64,000 nt of DNA. Source: Owenia fusiformis (Eukaryota > Annelida > Polychaeta > Sabellida > Oweniidae). The stretch is taken from contig CAIIXF020000007.1 in NCBI GenBank assembly GCA_903813345.2, forward strand, positions 11,537,730-11,601,729, read 5' to 3'. Under the pieces are notes generated by a model, which did not search any database, was not told the DNA's origin, and saw only the letters and a list, made by a program, of their open reading frames with translations. Position numbers and translations under genes: made by a program. Of the stretch, positions 51,222 to 61,609 are shown piece after piece (positions within the stretch are counted from its first letter, which is position 1; each line of letters begins with the position of its first letter).

Positions 51222-51290
51222 CTACCCTGCGTGCAGAGTCTAGTTAAACGAAGCTCTCTTTTAAGAAGTGAAGTCAAACGAATGCAAAGG
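51222..51290. repeat. Tiny MITE-like repeat, copy 2 (see 4119-4201)
   Basis: Begins CTACCCTGCGTGCAGAGTC and ends AATGCAAAGGGT, sharing the AAGCTCTCTTTTAAGAAG core with the copy at 4119-4201. It lacks about 13 bp of that copy. Confidence 0.5.
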
Positions 51291-52097
51291 GTATTATGTG
51301 TCATGTCTATTTTCTAATAATCCCCGAAGTGCACATTTTATTTCAGGAAAACTAAAGATTTTTACAATTATGTATTATTTACCTATAAGAACATTTTCAG
51401 CCATTTTTGCACTTTGAAACAATATTAACATCACCAATTTATAGCATATCGTGAATCTTTTGGGAGATACATTGTATTGTGTTTGAGATTGTTAGGAATA
51501 GATTGGAGAGGTCAATTGTACACGTTGCTTGTGATTTTGTAACCCCTATAGATCTGATTCTGTCTTTAAGATCGGAAGAACTGATTAATGACCAAACAAA
51601 TATAGTTCATACAATGAGATGAAAGGGAGTAACAATGTCGATATTTTCATCATTAAGTCGAAATAAAAGTTGACCAAATACATTAATATCTAGGCAACGA
51701 GTATACCCTTTTCTAAATTTTAATTAAATAACTGATACTATTTGATCTCGATCATGAAAATTGGTTTAGATGTTTATCGTCCGTGCATCATCTTCATCCG
51801 AGCTTTAAACATTACTAAATATGGGAATAAGCGAAGCCAAACCATAAACTAATAAAACCAAAGTAATAATGGTACTTGTTACACTATCGGGTTAGTCTCA
51901 CTGAGCATTTTTGTAGTCCGAATGTTAGCTAAAAAACTATGTCCAGACTCAGGCCTCCTAGACTTCCACTCATTCGGTCGTCAGTTCCCACCTCGCTGGC
52001 CCCGAACCACGTTCTCACAACGCGAATATCGATGCTTAAGTCGCAAACCAGCAGTTCCCCTCTCCCCGAACTTACTTCTCTCGCGCATTGAGTTCCT

Positions 52098-52134
52098 ACA
52101 TCGCGAACCAAACAGTTATTGTGGTTCGCGATGT
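52098..52134. repeat. Perfect 13-bp hairpin
   Basis: ACATCGCGAACCA and TGGTTCGCGATGT flank an 11-nt loop. It sits in a GC-richer patch with other TCGCGAA-type motifs. Confidence 0.8.
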
Positions 52135-52690
52135 TGGTGCATCGACCGATCTCTTCAAAAAGGGAATTGAAAACGCCAGGGTTCAGAAAAAACATATGTC
52201 TGTAAATCTAGAAAGATACCTGTCTATTATGTACCAGTAGATATAGTATAGTATAGAATAGATCGTCACGAATTTATAAAAGGGAGATATTTATAAGTCT
52301 CTCTGTAAAGAACATTCGTATAACGGGAAGAAGGAACAGTTCTTCAGGGCAAGTTTTGAAAAAATGTTCACGAGAAAAAATGAAAATTGGTAACATCCTG
52401 CAGGGGTCAATGTAACAATTTAGGAAAGCTTACGCCTTTTCTTTGCAGCAAGTTTTTTGAAGTTCTAACTTACACTGTGACTTAGGGGGGACGTCCAACC
52501 CTTCACTAAAACATTAATCGGAATGTATTTTTATTGTATCGATCCATTGTAGTCATGTGTAGTGTATTGTATTTTGAAATGTAAGAAAAAATGACAAAGA
52601 AAATATACATGTATATTATAAATATATTTTTACCTTTTTTATTTGAAAAGAGAAAAGTTGCAAAGTACAAATAAGTCATTAAAAAAAGAA

Positions 52691-52762
52691 GGGCTCGTCC
52701 GGGATTCGAACCCGGGACCTCTCACACCCAAAGCGAGAATCATGCCCCTAGACCAACGAGCC
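52691..52762 (-). tRNA. tRNA-Pro (anticodon TGG)
   Basis: 72 nt on the minus strand. The acceptor stem is GGCTCGT/ACGAGCC with discriminator C, the B box is GGTTCGAATCC, the T stem CCCGG, and the anticodon loop CTTTGGGTG places TGG at the anticodon. The anticodon stem has one G-U wobble. No intron; the CCA is not encoded. A run of seven T follows the 3' end (TTCTTTTTTTAAT), a polymerase III terminator. The sequence matches the common animal tRNA-Pro body closely, so it looks functional rather than SINE-derived. Confidence 0.95.
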
Positions 52763-53034
52763 GCCATGTATTGACATTGTCATCATTAAATTTTTATTAT
52801 GGGCGTGGAAGGCCCGTGGGTGGCATATAAAATATAACAGAAAACTATATGATTTAAAATGTCTAAAAAGTCTATTTCAAAATCTGATACATTTGTTTTG
52901 TGTAATACTATATTTATTATTGGATTACATTAATAGCTATCAGCTAATACAAAATGTTTTCCATACACATTATTTAATGTTATCATTGGTAAAAAAGGGG
53001 GGGGGGTGCACCATTGGGAGGCATAAGATCATTT

Positions 53035-53328
53035 TTACAATCTTCGTGAATGAATGAAGTATCGATGGAGTTCTTCGAATAACAATTTGTTTTCCTCGTC
53101 AGAAAGAAAAGTACTCCCATTGAGAATAATGTTAGCTTTTTCATGATTTGTTGACAAACTAATCTGATACATGTATCTCTGCAACAATTGACTAACTATC
53201 TGACTTACTGGGTAACACCCAAACTCAACTGAGTGAGTGTGTTTTACCATATAAGGAATATAAAAGGATATAATATAAGCAGAGCATGGACTACAATAAT
53301 ATAAGTTATTGAATGATTTGAAGTGCAA
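53035..53328 (-). mobile_element. LINE C-terminal fragment
   Basis: The frame ends ILNGSTFLSDEENKLLFEEL followed by HRYFIHSRRL, the usual end of CR1/L2-like LINE proteins (a short helix then a basic S-x-R-[RF] tail). Only the last ~50 residues are convincing. The plus-strand repeat 53300-53373 overlaps its start. Confidence 0.45.
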
Positions 53329-53373
53329 TCAAGATATTCTGTGCGAGAACTTTTGTATTGGGACTAGACAAAG
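53300..53373 (+). repeat. Dispersed repeat, copy 2 (see 9240-9326)
   Basis: Shares TATTGAATGATTTGAAGTGC and the following segment with 9240-9326. An open frame here reads NDLKCNQDILCENFCIGTRQ, but no domain is recognised. Confidence 0.5.
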
Positions 53374-54629
53374 TAAAAATGTAATTCTGACCTGGCTTCT
53401 AATCAAATCAATAAGTAATCTAAAATCAGTTCAAGTACCATTCAACCTACACACCCTAGATATAAAACTGTCACACTTTGGCCGATGGACTTTAGCACGA
53501 AAAGATTCATATGACGACTTCCTTGAGAACATGTTTGGCTCTCGAAAAAAGAAAAAAGAGTTAAACAAATACACAAAGCAAGATGTTTTATTTACTGAAT
53601 TAATGCATCCTGCTTTTCTGTATTTTTCAAGTATTTCCTGTTTTACTATTTCTAATTTTGAATAAAGCGGTTTTAGCATAAAATTAAATAGTCTCATAAC
53701 TTCCATCTAAAGTCATGGTGAGTAGATTAACCCAGGCGATTTCTCCTCTGATTGTACAGGGAGTTATTTAGGATCTCCCCGTAAAGTTTTACGAGATACA
53801 ACTGATCATAAGTATTTAATCGGTCGAACTTAGACCTGTGTACCTTTAATCATTCTAGATCCAGACTGGATCCACCATCAACCAAAACTACACATAGTGT
53901 CAACCAAAAATTGCTAAAGACGCTTCGTCGCTTTATGTCCTGTTGCAGAACCTCTGTTTTCAATGCTTTGAAATAGTAATTTAGACAGTCCTTGATTTGT
54001 TTTTACGAATTTAGCTAAATCCGTTGGAACTTTAGTAAGTTATGGCAGAGTTAAACAGGGGTCCTTTTATGAGCAAAAGTTCTATCAAAAATCCAATTTA
54101 GAAATTCACTATTAGATGCTATCTTTATAGGTAACTACTAACATTTTTACTAGAATTAAAAACATAATATGGCCATTTATTGGTTAATTTTGGCTATACT
54201 CAGGTCAATCACTTTAAGTATATGAAAGTAATTAAGAGTTTAATCAAGGGTCTATTTTTGATTTATTTTTAGATTTTAGACACATTTTTTTGTTTCGTAA
54301 AAATCTTCACTTTTAATTTTTAGAAATCCATAGTGTCATGCAAATCTTTACTCGAAAAGTGTTTAGACACATTGAGAGAGTTTGAGATTTTCTTTAAAAA
54401 ATATTTTGTAACTAATTTTTTAACTAATTATATGTTTTTGAAAACGTTCTCGCTTTCAACGGATAAAACAATTTTAACAATAATGAGATGTCATTAAATT
54501 CTTTAAAAAACAAGAAAACAAAATTTGGCCTTATTGGCTACATTCTAGATAAAAATTGTTTTTGATTTTTACCACCAAAAAATGTGATGATAACCAGTAG
54601 GAGGATCAAAGATTAAAAAGAAAAATCTG

Positions 54630-54926
54630 ATGGTAACCAGTAAGAGGATCAAAGAAAAAAGGAAAATTAAATTAAAGTTTATTGTCTTCAGAATTAACAC
54701 AGGCGAATGGGAGGGAATACCGTTGAGAGATAGGTTTTGTGAGAGCTGCTATGAGGAAATTGAAACGCTTGAACACTTTGTCTTAAAATGTAGACTGCAC
54801 AATAGGGCTACATTAAATACAATTCTTGATGGAATACCAAACATTAGTGCAATGTCAAATTCAATGAAACTGCGAGCTCACTTCGGGGGAGACAACTGTA
54901 TTAACGAAAGTGGACTTAACGTGTGA
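54630..54926 (+). mobile_element. LINE C-terminal zinc-knuckle fragment
   Basis: The open frame contains FRINTGEWEGIPLRDRFCES then CYEEIETLEHFVLKC. This C-x-x-C...H...C pattern after an FRxxTG start is typical of the region after the reverse transcriptase in CR1/L2-like LINEs of aquatic invertebrates. The reverse transcriptase itself is absent, so this is a truncated copy. Confidence 0.65.
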
Positions 54927-55549
54927 GCACTATTATACAGAACACGTACCTCGCCCGGACTGGAGTCAATTAGATTTACTTGGGGTAGCTAATAGCTATA
55001 GGCCTAGTATAAGTTAATAGGTACATATAAACAGGCTGTCCCCTACGATGAGTGTGTCATGAGCACCGTGAGTGACTAACGGAACGTCAGTTATCTCAGA
55101 ATACAGGTGTATTTTCATAAGGAAAGTTTTATTTTGTCAAAACATGTATACACCCTTGGTATACGCAGCTAACGAAAATTGACCGGTACGGGTCAAAAGC
55201 TGGACCGGTACGGGTTAACGGTTTTATTTGAATTTAAAACAGCCATAACTTGCTCAATATTGACTTCCTCGTGTCTAATTTGAAATATATGATGCCTCCC
55301 GATGCTTTTAAGTACCCCAATTTTTTACAGATTTTTAAACGGACCAAAACTCTCTAAATGCGCATTTATGCTATTTTCTCTCGAGAACGACTGTCTCATT
55401 TTCACGATAACTTTTATTTAGTACTTCTAACATATACGATCTATTTTTCCCCATCAAGGTATGATGTAAATGACATGCTATTTACATCTTGTGAGTTTGA
55501 ATGACGCACGTTTGATTTTATAAAAAATGCCAAACTTTGTGACAACGAA

Positions 55550-55628
55550 TTTCCTCCTGCTTGCAGCGAGAAGACGGACCGGTTCGGGGCAATCTGCTTG
55601 CAGCGAGAAGATGGACCGGTTCGGGGCA
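55550..55628 (+). repeat. Short tandem duplication with ACCGGTTCGGGG
   Basis: TGCTTGCAGCGAGAAGA then (C/T)GGACCGGTTCGGGGCAAT occurs twice in a row with one difference. Related GGACCGGTACGGG motifs occur twice at about 55175-55215. Both lie in a GC-poor background. Confidence 0.7.
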
Positions 55629-56666
55629 ATAGCTGATGAAATTCTTTAATAAACGTAGCTCCGCACCCAATATTTAGAGGGGGCTCATATCTGAAGAATA
55701 TTTCCGAATTTTTATAAAATCACACAGATACTGCCTGGCTTCCAAAAATAATTTGCATGGGTAGTGTATCTTGAACACCATTTTTTATGAATGCTGGGGA
55801 CGCGGTATTAAAAGGATAGTCTCAAAATATAAAGGTCTGGGAAATGTTTAAGGCATACTGCGTCGCTATAAAATGAATTGCACTACTATTTTCACAATTT
55901 TATTGATATTTGGTGTCAAATACACATATCTTGGTATATTTGAAGTCCCAAAACGGCTTAGTTTCAGAAATACCCCAATTCTAAATTCAAAAATGACCGT
56001 TAGCTCCGCACCCTCCGCTCATTTGCGCCGCACCCAATATTTCCCACAGGCTCTGTCTGCATAGGGTGAATACTGTAATATATAATTATTATATTATCTC
56101 CAATCAATGGAGGGAAAATAAATCTAATAATAATCTGATGACTACAACATTTGATAACCTATATTTCATTTTTTCTGATATTGTAAGGTTCTAAATAATT
56201 TATCATATGTCATATAACTGTGAATATCGTGTAGAAATCCTTTTGAAAATATTTTCAAATAATACTTAGAAGTCGCCCCTTGCTGAAATCCTCCATAAGT
56301 TAAAAAAACTCCAAGCGATTTGCTTTGAAAACAGGAATCGGTAGAGCAATATCAATACTAAAGGTTCCAAGTAATAAAAATTAGGGTTCTTCGACAGGAC
56401 ATATTTCTGGATTTTCTGGGGTTTTGGTGCACATGTTATATATCATAAGTGCCCGCCTGTCCTTTTCAATGGGAGAATTTTGCACTTTTGTTTAAATAAT
56501 CTAGATTTACTCATTCGTGTATATCATACAAGATTTACCAAACCAAAGCTACGCTATAAACACAAATTCGCTGATATCTTTACGGAGAATAGATAACGAG
56601 TTCACTTGACCAGTTTTATCATCTCGTTAATAGTCCAGGATTAAATGTGATTTCAAAACTTGTATT

Positions 56667-59600
56667 TTAAGAGTTCATCATTTTGAAGAACTCTTCAAAT
56701 GAAATCTGTCCATCCCCGTTAATATCAACGGCAGCAACCATCGCATCAATTCTACTATCTGGTAAGGTGTCTTTACCGATTCCACTTTCCCTAAAGAACT
56801 GCCTGATTTCGTTACTGGATAGATCACCACTTTTGTCTTTGTCAATTTTGTCGAACGCCTTTCGAAGACTTGCTTCGCTGAAATGCCAAAGAAAATAGGT
56901 CACAGCTGCACTCAATATCCTTTACTGAGTCGTTATAAATTAAGAGTTATGCACAATTGATAATAATCATGGAGTGATTATTGCATAAACCTTTGTCCTT
57001 AGGTATTACCAAGTGAAAGGAGCACGTGGGTTATCGCAAACAATTTCAGAAGGTTATATCTTGGATTATGACTATTTTCTGACAATGAAGACAAGTTTAT
57101 CTTTTAGATCAATTCATTATCTCAAAGAAAATTATGCACAGTAATAATAAATTCAAACAAACTCGGAGATATTTAACTAGCAATTAACCCATCAACTCAC
57201 TTTTTCAAAGATGTTGACCCCATTTTCACCAAAAATGCAATCATTTTTTACAATGTTTAATGCATTACTATTCTTTATTTTGATGTATCAAATAGTTCTT
57301 AGAAAAACGTAATTGCATTGTGTTCCCCATGTTATTTCTCCATTGAAAAATCTCATGCTATCCATTGGTTTCAGTTCATTTTAGTCATCCAAATTGAATA
57401 TCTTTAAAGTCCTTTTAGGAAATCGAACATTTCTCAAAGCACATTCTAATTATGCTTTCAACAATATAATAATAGGTTGCATTTTTGGTGAAAATTAGGT
57501 CAACATTTTTGAAAAAGTATGTTGATTGGTCCATTGCCCTTCAATATCACTTAGGTCTGATTTACTAAATTATCATTATATATACTTTTCTTGAAGATAA
57601 TGAATGGATCTAAAAGATCACCCATGTTCATGATCAGAAAATATTCATAATTCAAGTTAGAATCGTTTGCAATTGTTTGCGATAACCTACGCGCTCCTTT
57701 GAACCAAATCCGTCAACTAGTATTTGAATTAAATACATTATTACGAAAAATAGTGGCCATTTTGAAATGATATTTAGATGATCATGATCATCAGGTTATT
57801 CAGTATTTAGGAGAATTACAAAGCTTCTAATATAACGTAAAATATTCTTTTTGTCATTCATTATGAATGACATTCATACATATTTTTTCTTTTTGTCATT
57901 CATTATCTCTATCGCATGAAGACCATTGTGATACGACGTCAGATACTGTACATCGCGGCATTTTACTGCATTTTTACATGCGTACTTACTTTTAAAACCG
58001 CAATATCTCGACAGCAAAATCATATTTTTCTACAATCTTTCGTCATCAGTTGAACACGTATGTCCATGAAATATTTTGCCTATCAGAATTCCAAATAACT
58101 GATTTGGGACTTTTTAAATGAGAATCACGCAAGCCGTATTATGCGACTTTCTATGCTAAAACCGGGTGTGGACTGTAACATTTTGAAGAAAAATGATTTT
58201 AATTTTAAACGAAAAATGGAGATAACCTTTTCATTTCTTAACGGATCTTTCTCAAATTTTCACAATATTTAAATTCACCATTTTGGAAAAGACAAACAGA
58301 TTCTGTGTGATGACGTCATAATATAACAATGCTAACTTAACGCTTATATTTATGCAAAAAAAGTGTGGACAGGCAGAATTTCGTACCAACAAGATATATA
58401 TTTTGGTCAATTTAACATTAAATCGTTTGAAAGGTGAATTATTCTTTTTTGATTCCTGAAAGGCATATCATATTCTATATTTTTATTAAAAAACTATATC
58501 ATTTCGATTAAAATTCAGTCTGTAAGAAGCATAAATTGAAAGAAATATGAAGTGAAGCCATGTGAAAAATTCACAAAATTACGTTTCATTTTTTGAGTTC
58601 AAATATTTCTAATTAAGGGATAAACATTCAAAACTTTCCAATGTTTCAGCATGTTCTTTAAATATATCCTTTACTACATACAATTAATTTCATTTAATTT
58701 GAACCAGTATATATTGAGATAGACATCATTTTATCACCGCAACCCCAAGTGAAGCCTTTACAAAATAAGGCGTTACGCCGTTAGCTAATTATATGTTCTC
58801 CTTTATTATTCATTGCTTTAAATAAATAAAACTTAATATTCGAGTTAAAAATAAATTACAAATAATGCATTTAACAATCCTAAATATCCTCCCGTCTGTG
58901 TATATCAGTTGAATATGACAAGGGGCACTGTAAAAGAGTCTAGAAAGACGGTGCGACAACGAGAGCGCAGGGCCGAAAAGCGCGACAAAGAAGAAAACGG
59001 GTAGCGTTTGAAATGTCTACTTTCTGGTGATTCTAATTCTGTATATCGTGACACAACCTTTTTGAATATAGAATTGTATTGAAGCGCACATTAATCTGAA
59101 CAAAACTTGAAGTTTTTAAGAAGATTCAACGAATTTTAAAACTTCTGCAATTACTTAGAGGAGCATTGCGCACATTTATCGCGTAAATCTAGTTGCATTT
59201 TGTCGGTAAAATGAACAATTACAATGTTACGCCGTGATGTACAGTATCTGACGTCGTATCTATAAGATTTATAGCTTGTTAAATCTCTGTAATTGACAAT
59301 AATAGAATAATGGGACTTTAAAATTAAAATCCCAACTCAAGAAGTAATAGATCCATTCATTCCATATTTTATTTCTCAAATCTCAGAAGCTTGAAATATC
59401 ATCTTCAACAATAAACTAGACACAGACACAAGTGTTCACCAGAGAGAAGATTTGGAGTTTTTAATTGAAGTACCGATGTGTTTTGGAGTCCAAACATTTG
59501 ACTCAAATAATTCTTTAGAATGTGAGAGTCCCTGAAACATTTTTCTAGTTCTTCAAATAAAAAAAATTATCTGTAATACAGTAAAACCTGTGCACACTGA

Positions 59601-60749
59601 CATTGACATTGTTCACTATAGGTATAGTGTTCACTAGGCCTAGGTGTTCATTATAACAGGACACGCTCAAAATATTTAGATTTTAAATCAATATATAATG
59701 TTGAAGTAAGAAAACTCCTAGGTCAAGGCTATACAAACAAACTCTAGCAATACTTTCTAAGCTTTACTAAGAAATATAAATCATTAGGTCGCAGTTAGGT
59801 TTTACCACTTGACATACTCAGGAATGTAAAAAGTTTTAAGAGTTGCAACGAACTCGAGATTTTTTCACCAAGCACCTTTAGGTGCAACACGGCTCTGGCT
59901 TAGTATGGTTTAAAGGGATCGAAAATAGCCATCATGGTGACCATTGGTTTGAAATGACTTGAATGAAATGCCTCTTGATGGTATTGTCTCGGATTGTGAT
60001 CATGGAAAGTGAATGGGGTGGGGGCATTAGGCATTGTTTCTTTCTTACATCAGATCATAATCCTGGATAGTTGAGGTTTGTTCCCTATTATGAGTTGTGC
60101 ACCATTAGATGTTTTTTGAGAACTTGTCATGTATAAGAAGTTCTCTACTAAAACGTGTAATTCTTTGCTGATCTCTCTGGTATGGGACATACGGCAGTCT
60201 ACCTCCCAGAAAGGCGTGAGGATTTCCCTCGACCTTTGTTCCAGGAATTGTGATTAAAACACTTCTTAGTGTACCTGGGAGAAATATGATCAAATGGTGC
60301 TCTTACGTATGTTTTTTCTTCGGCTTCGTTTGGAATATGGCTAAGAATTCTTCCCATTCTACTTCACCGTTACCATCGGTATCAATCTGTTTAACCAATT
60401 CCTAAAATCGAAACATACATTCTGCTGTACAAAAGGGCTCCATTGAATTGTGGATAATTCCATTCATATTCACGGATGCATTGTATCAATACTTTGGATG
60501 AGAGTGGTAGTCCTAATTCAAAGACTAGAATACAAGACATTGGCAGCTTCCTACGTCATAATGTAAAATCGTCTATCAATAGCGAGTCATTTACAAACTT
60601 ACTTGTACTTCTTCATCTGAAGGCCTGTGACCAACTTCTTCCAACGCCACCTTTAGTTCACCCGAAGAAATAGATCCACTGCCATCCCGGTCAAGCCTAT
60701 CAAACACCTTCCTGTATCTAGCTATCTCAAGCTTAGACAATCCGGACAT
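56667..60749 (-). CDS. Calmodulin-like protein with four EF-hands
   Basis: Three exons on the minus strand: 60749-60603, 60401-60307 and 56877-56667, GT-AG with consistent phases (0, then 2). They give 150 residues, about calmodulin length. The four calcium loops are all canonical: DRDGSGSISSGE (residues 20-31), DTDGNGEVEWEE (56-67), DKDKSGDLSSNE (93-104) and DINGDGQISFEE (132-143). Each has acidic residues at positions 1, 3 and 12 (position 3 of loop 4 is Asn) and Gly at position 6. The central linker KPKKKH is basic, unlike the acidic central helix of true calmodulin, so this is a calmodulin/troponin-C-like paralogue, a cytosolic calcium sensor. The 3.4-kb second intron carries a fold-back element and a TIR element. 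Confidence 0.9.
57010..57703. repeat. Fold-back element in intron 2 of the calmodulin-like gene
   Basis: GGAGCACGTGGGTTATCGC at the left pairs with GCGATAACCTACGCGCTCC at the right. Further in, TCAAAGATGTTGACC pairs with GGTCAACATTTTTGA and CACCAAAAATGCAA with TTGCATTTTTGGTG. Arms are about 225 bp, loop about 240 bp. No coding capacity. Confidence 0.8.
57930..59260. mobile_element. Putative non-autonomous DNA element with 30-bp terminal inverted repeats
   Basis: GATACGACGTCAGATACTGT then ACATCGCGGC at 57930-57959 is matched in reverse at about 59231-59260 with one mismatch. The 1.3-kb interior lacks a transposase. A 29-codon Arg/Lys-rich open frame (MTRGTVKESRKTVRQRERRA...) at 58915-59004 is not recognised. 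I see no clear target duplication. It could instead be two separate palindromic sites. Confidence 0.5.
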
Positions 60750-61600
60750 GTTGAACGTATACGTATTGGATCAGTTGGGTATATTGTGTAATTGCCCAAG
60801 AGAACCTTTTCAATTGTAATTTGTGAGGTCATGTTCAATATTGAAAACACTTATTCAATCGTATATTTCAATGATTAAGAACCCCCTTATAAATTTCGCA
60901 AGCACTTTAACAAATCAGTTAAAGGTTTTATGTAATCACGCCCGGTATATCGGAAGAAATCAACTGAGGGGGATGCGGCGATTTCTGCTTGAACCGAGAC
61001 TCTTCTAAGATTGAGATGAAGTAAAAAGCCGTAACGTCACCAACTTTCAAAAGTCAATGTTATTGCTATAAATAAGGCAGCAATGGTCTACACGACCTGT
61101 AATAAATATTTGTAAGGGACGTTATAATCACAAAACTAATGTCATTACTGGCTTTTTAAAGGTTGTTACCCTACGTAGTATAAAGATAATTGAAAAAAAA
61201 TTAAAATTGTGTCTATTATAATCATGTATCATATATATGAACCCCCCCCCTCCGTTCAATCCCCCTCCGTTCAATTTTAATCATTTTCGATTATTTTTTA
61301 TAACATATGGTATATAATTTAAAAAGCCAGCAATGTTATTCCTTAAAAGATCTCATATCTTAGAATTGTCTATCAGTCCAAAAAGACCTAGAAGCCCTAA
61401 CATATTTTACCTTCTTTGATTTGCTCGATGCAATAGAACAACGATATCAAATTATAAGGAAGTGAGCTTGCCACTTTCGTTTATTGCAAAAAGTAGCCTC
61501 TGTAACAGCATGGTAATATGAGCATGGTAAATACAAGTCACATTTAAGTACAAATACTGGATGAGCGTGGTGTAAAAGTGGTTTTGAAAAGTAGCAAATT
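60750..61600. other. Upstream flank of the calmodulin-like gene
   Basis: Presumably contains the promoter of the minus-strand calmodulin-like gene. A C-run block lies at about 61242-61252 with a short duplicated TCCGTTCAATCCCCC. No gene seen. Confidence 0.4.
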
Positions 61601-61609
61601 CTCTTCATG

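Larger units (their letters stand above)
50228..52690. other. Intergenic region between GPCR and tRNA, repeat-bearing
   Basis: No gene seen. It contains a perfect hairpin (50483-50521), an element with palindromic modules (50575-51160), the second copy of the ACCCT mini-element (51222-51290) and a hairpin within a relatively GC-rich patch (51940-52170). Open frames in that patch show no recognisable domain. Confidence 0.5.
52763..56666. other. Intergenic region with LINE fragments
   Basis: No host gene seen in 3.9 kb. LINE C-terminal fragments lie at 53035-53328 (minus) and 54630-54926 (plus), with a dispersed repeat at 53300-53373 and a short duplication at 55550-55628. The remainder is AT-rich without clear structure. 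Confidence 0.5.

Noticed and set aside
51922-52195. Overlapping plus/minus frames in a GC-richer patch as a gene
   Set aside because: There is no domain or splice support, and the patch contains hairpin-forming repeats that explain the composition.
52691-52762. tRNA-derived SINE instead of a tRNA gene
   Set aside because: All stems are intact and a polymerase III T-run follows directly, with no SINE body or tail.
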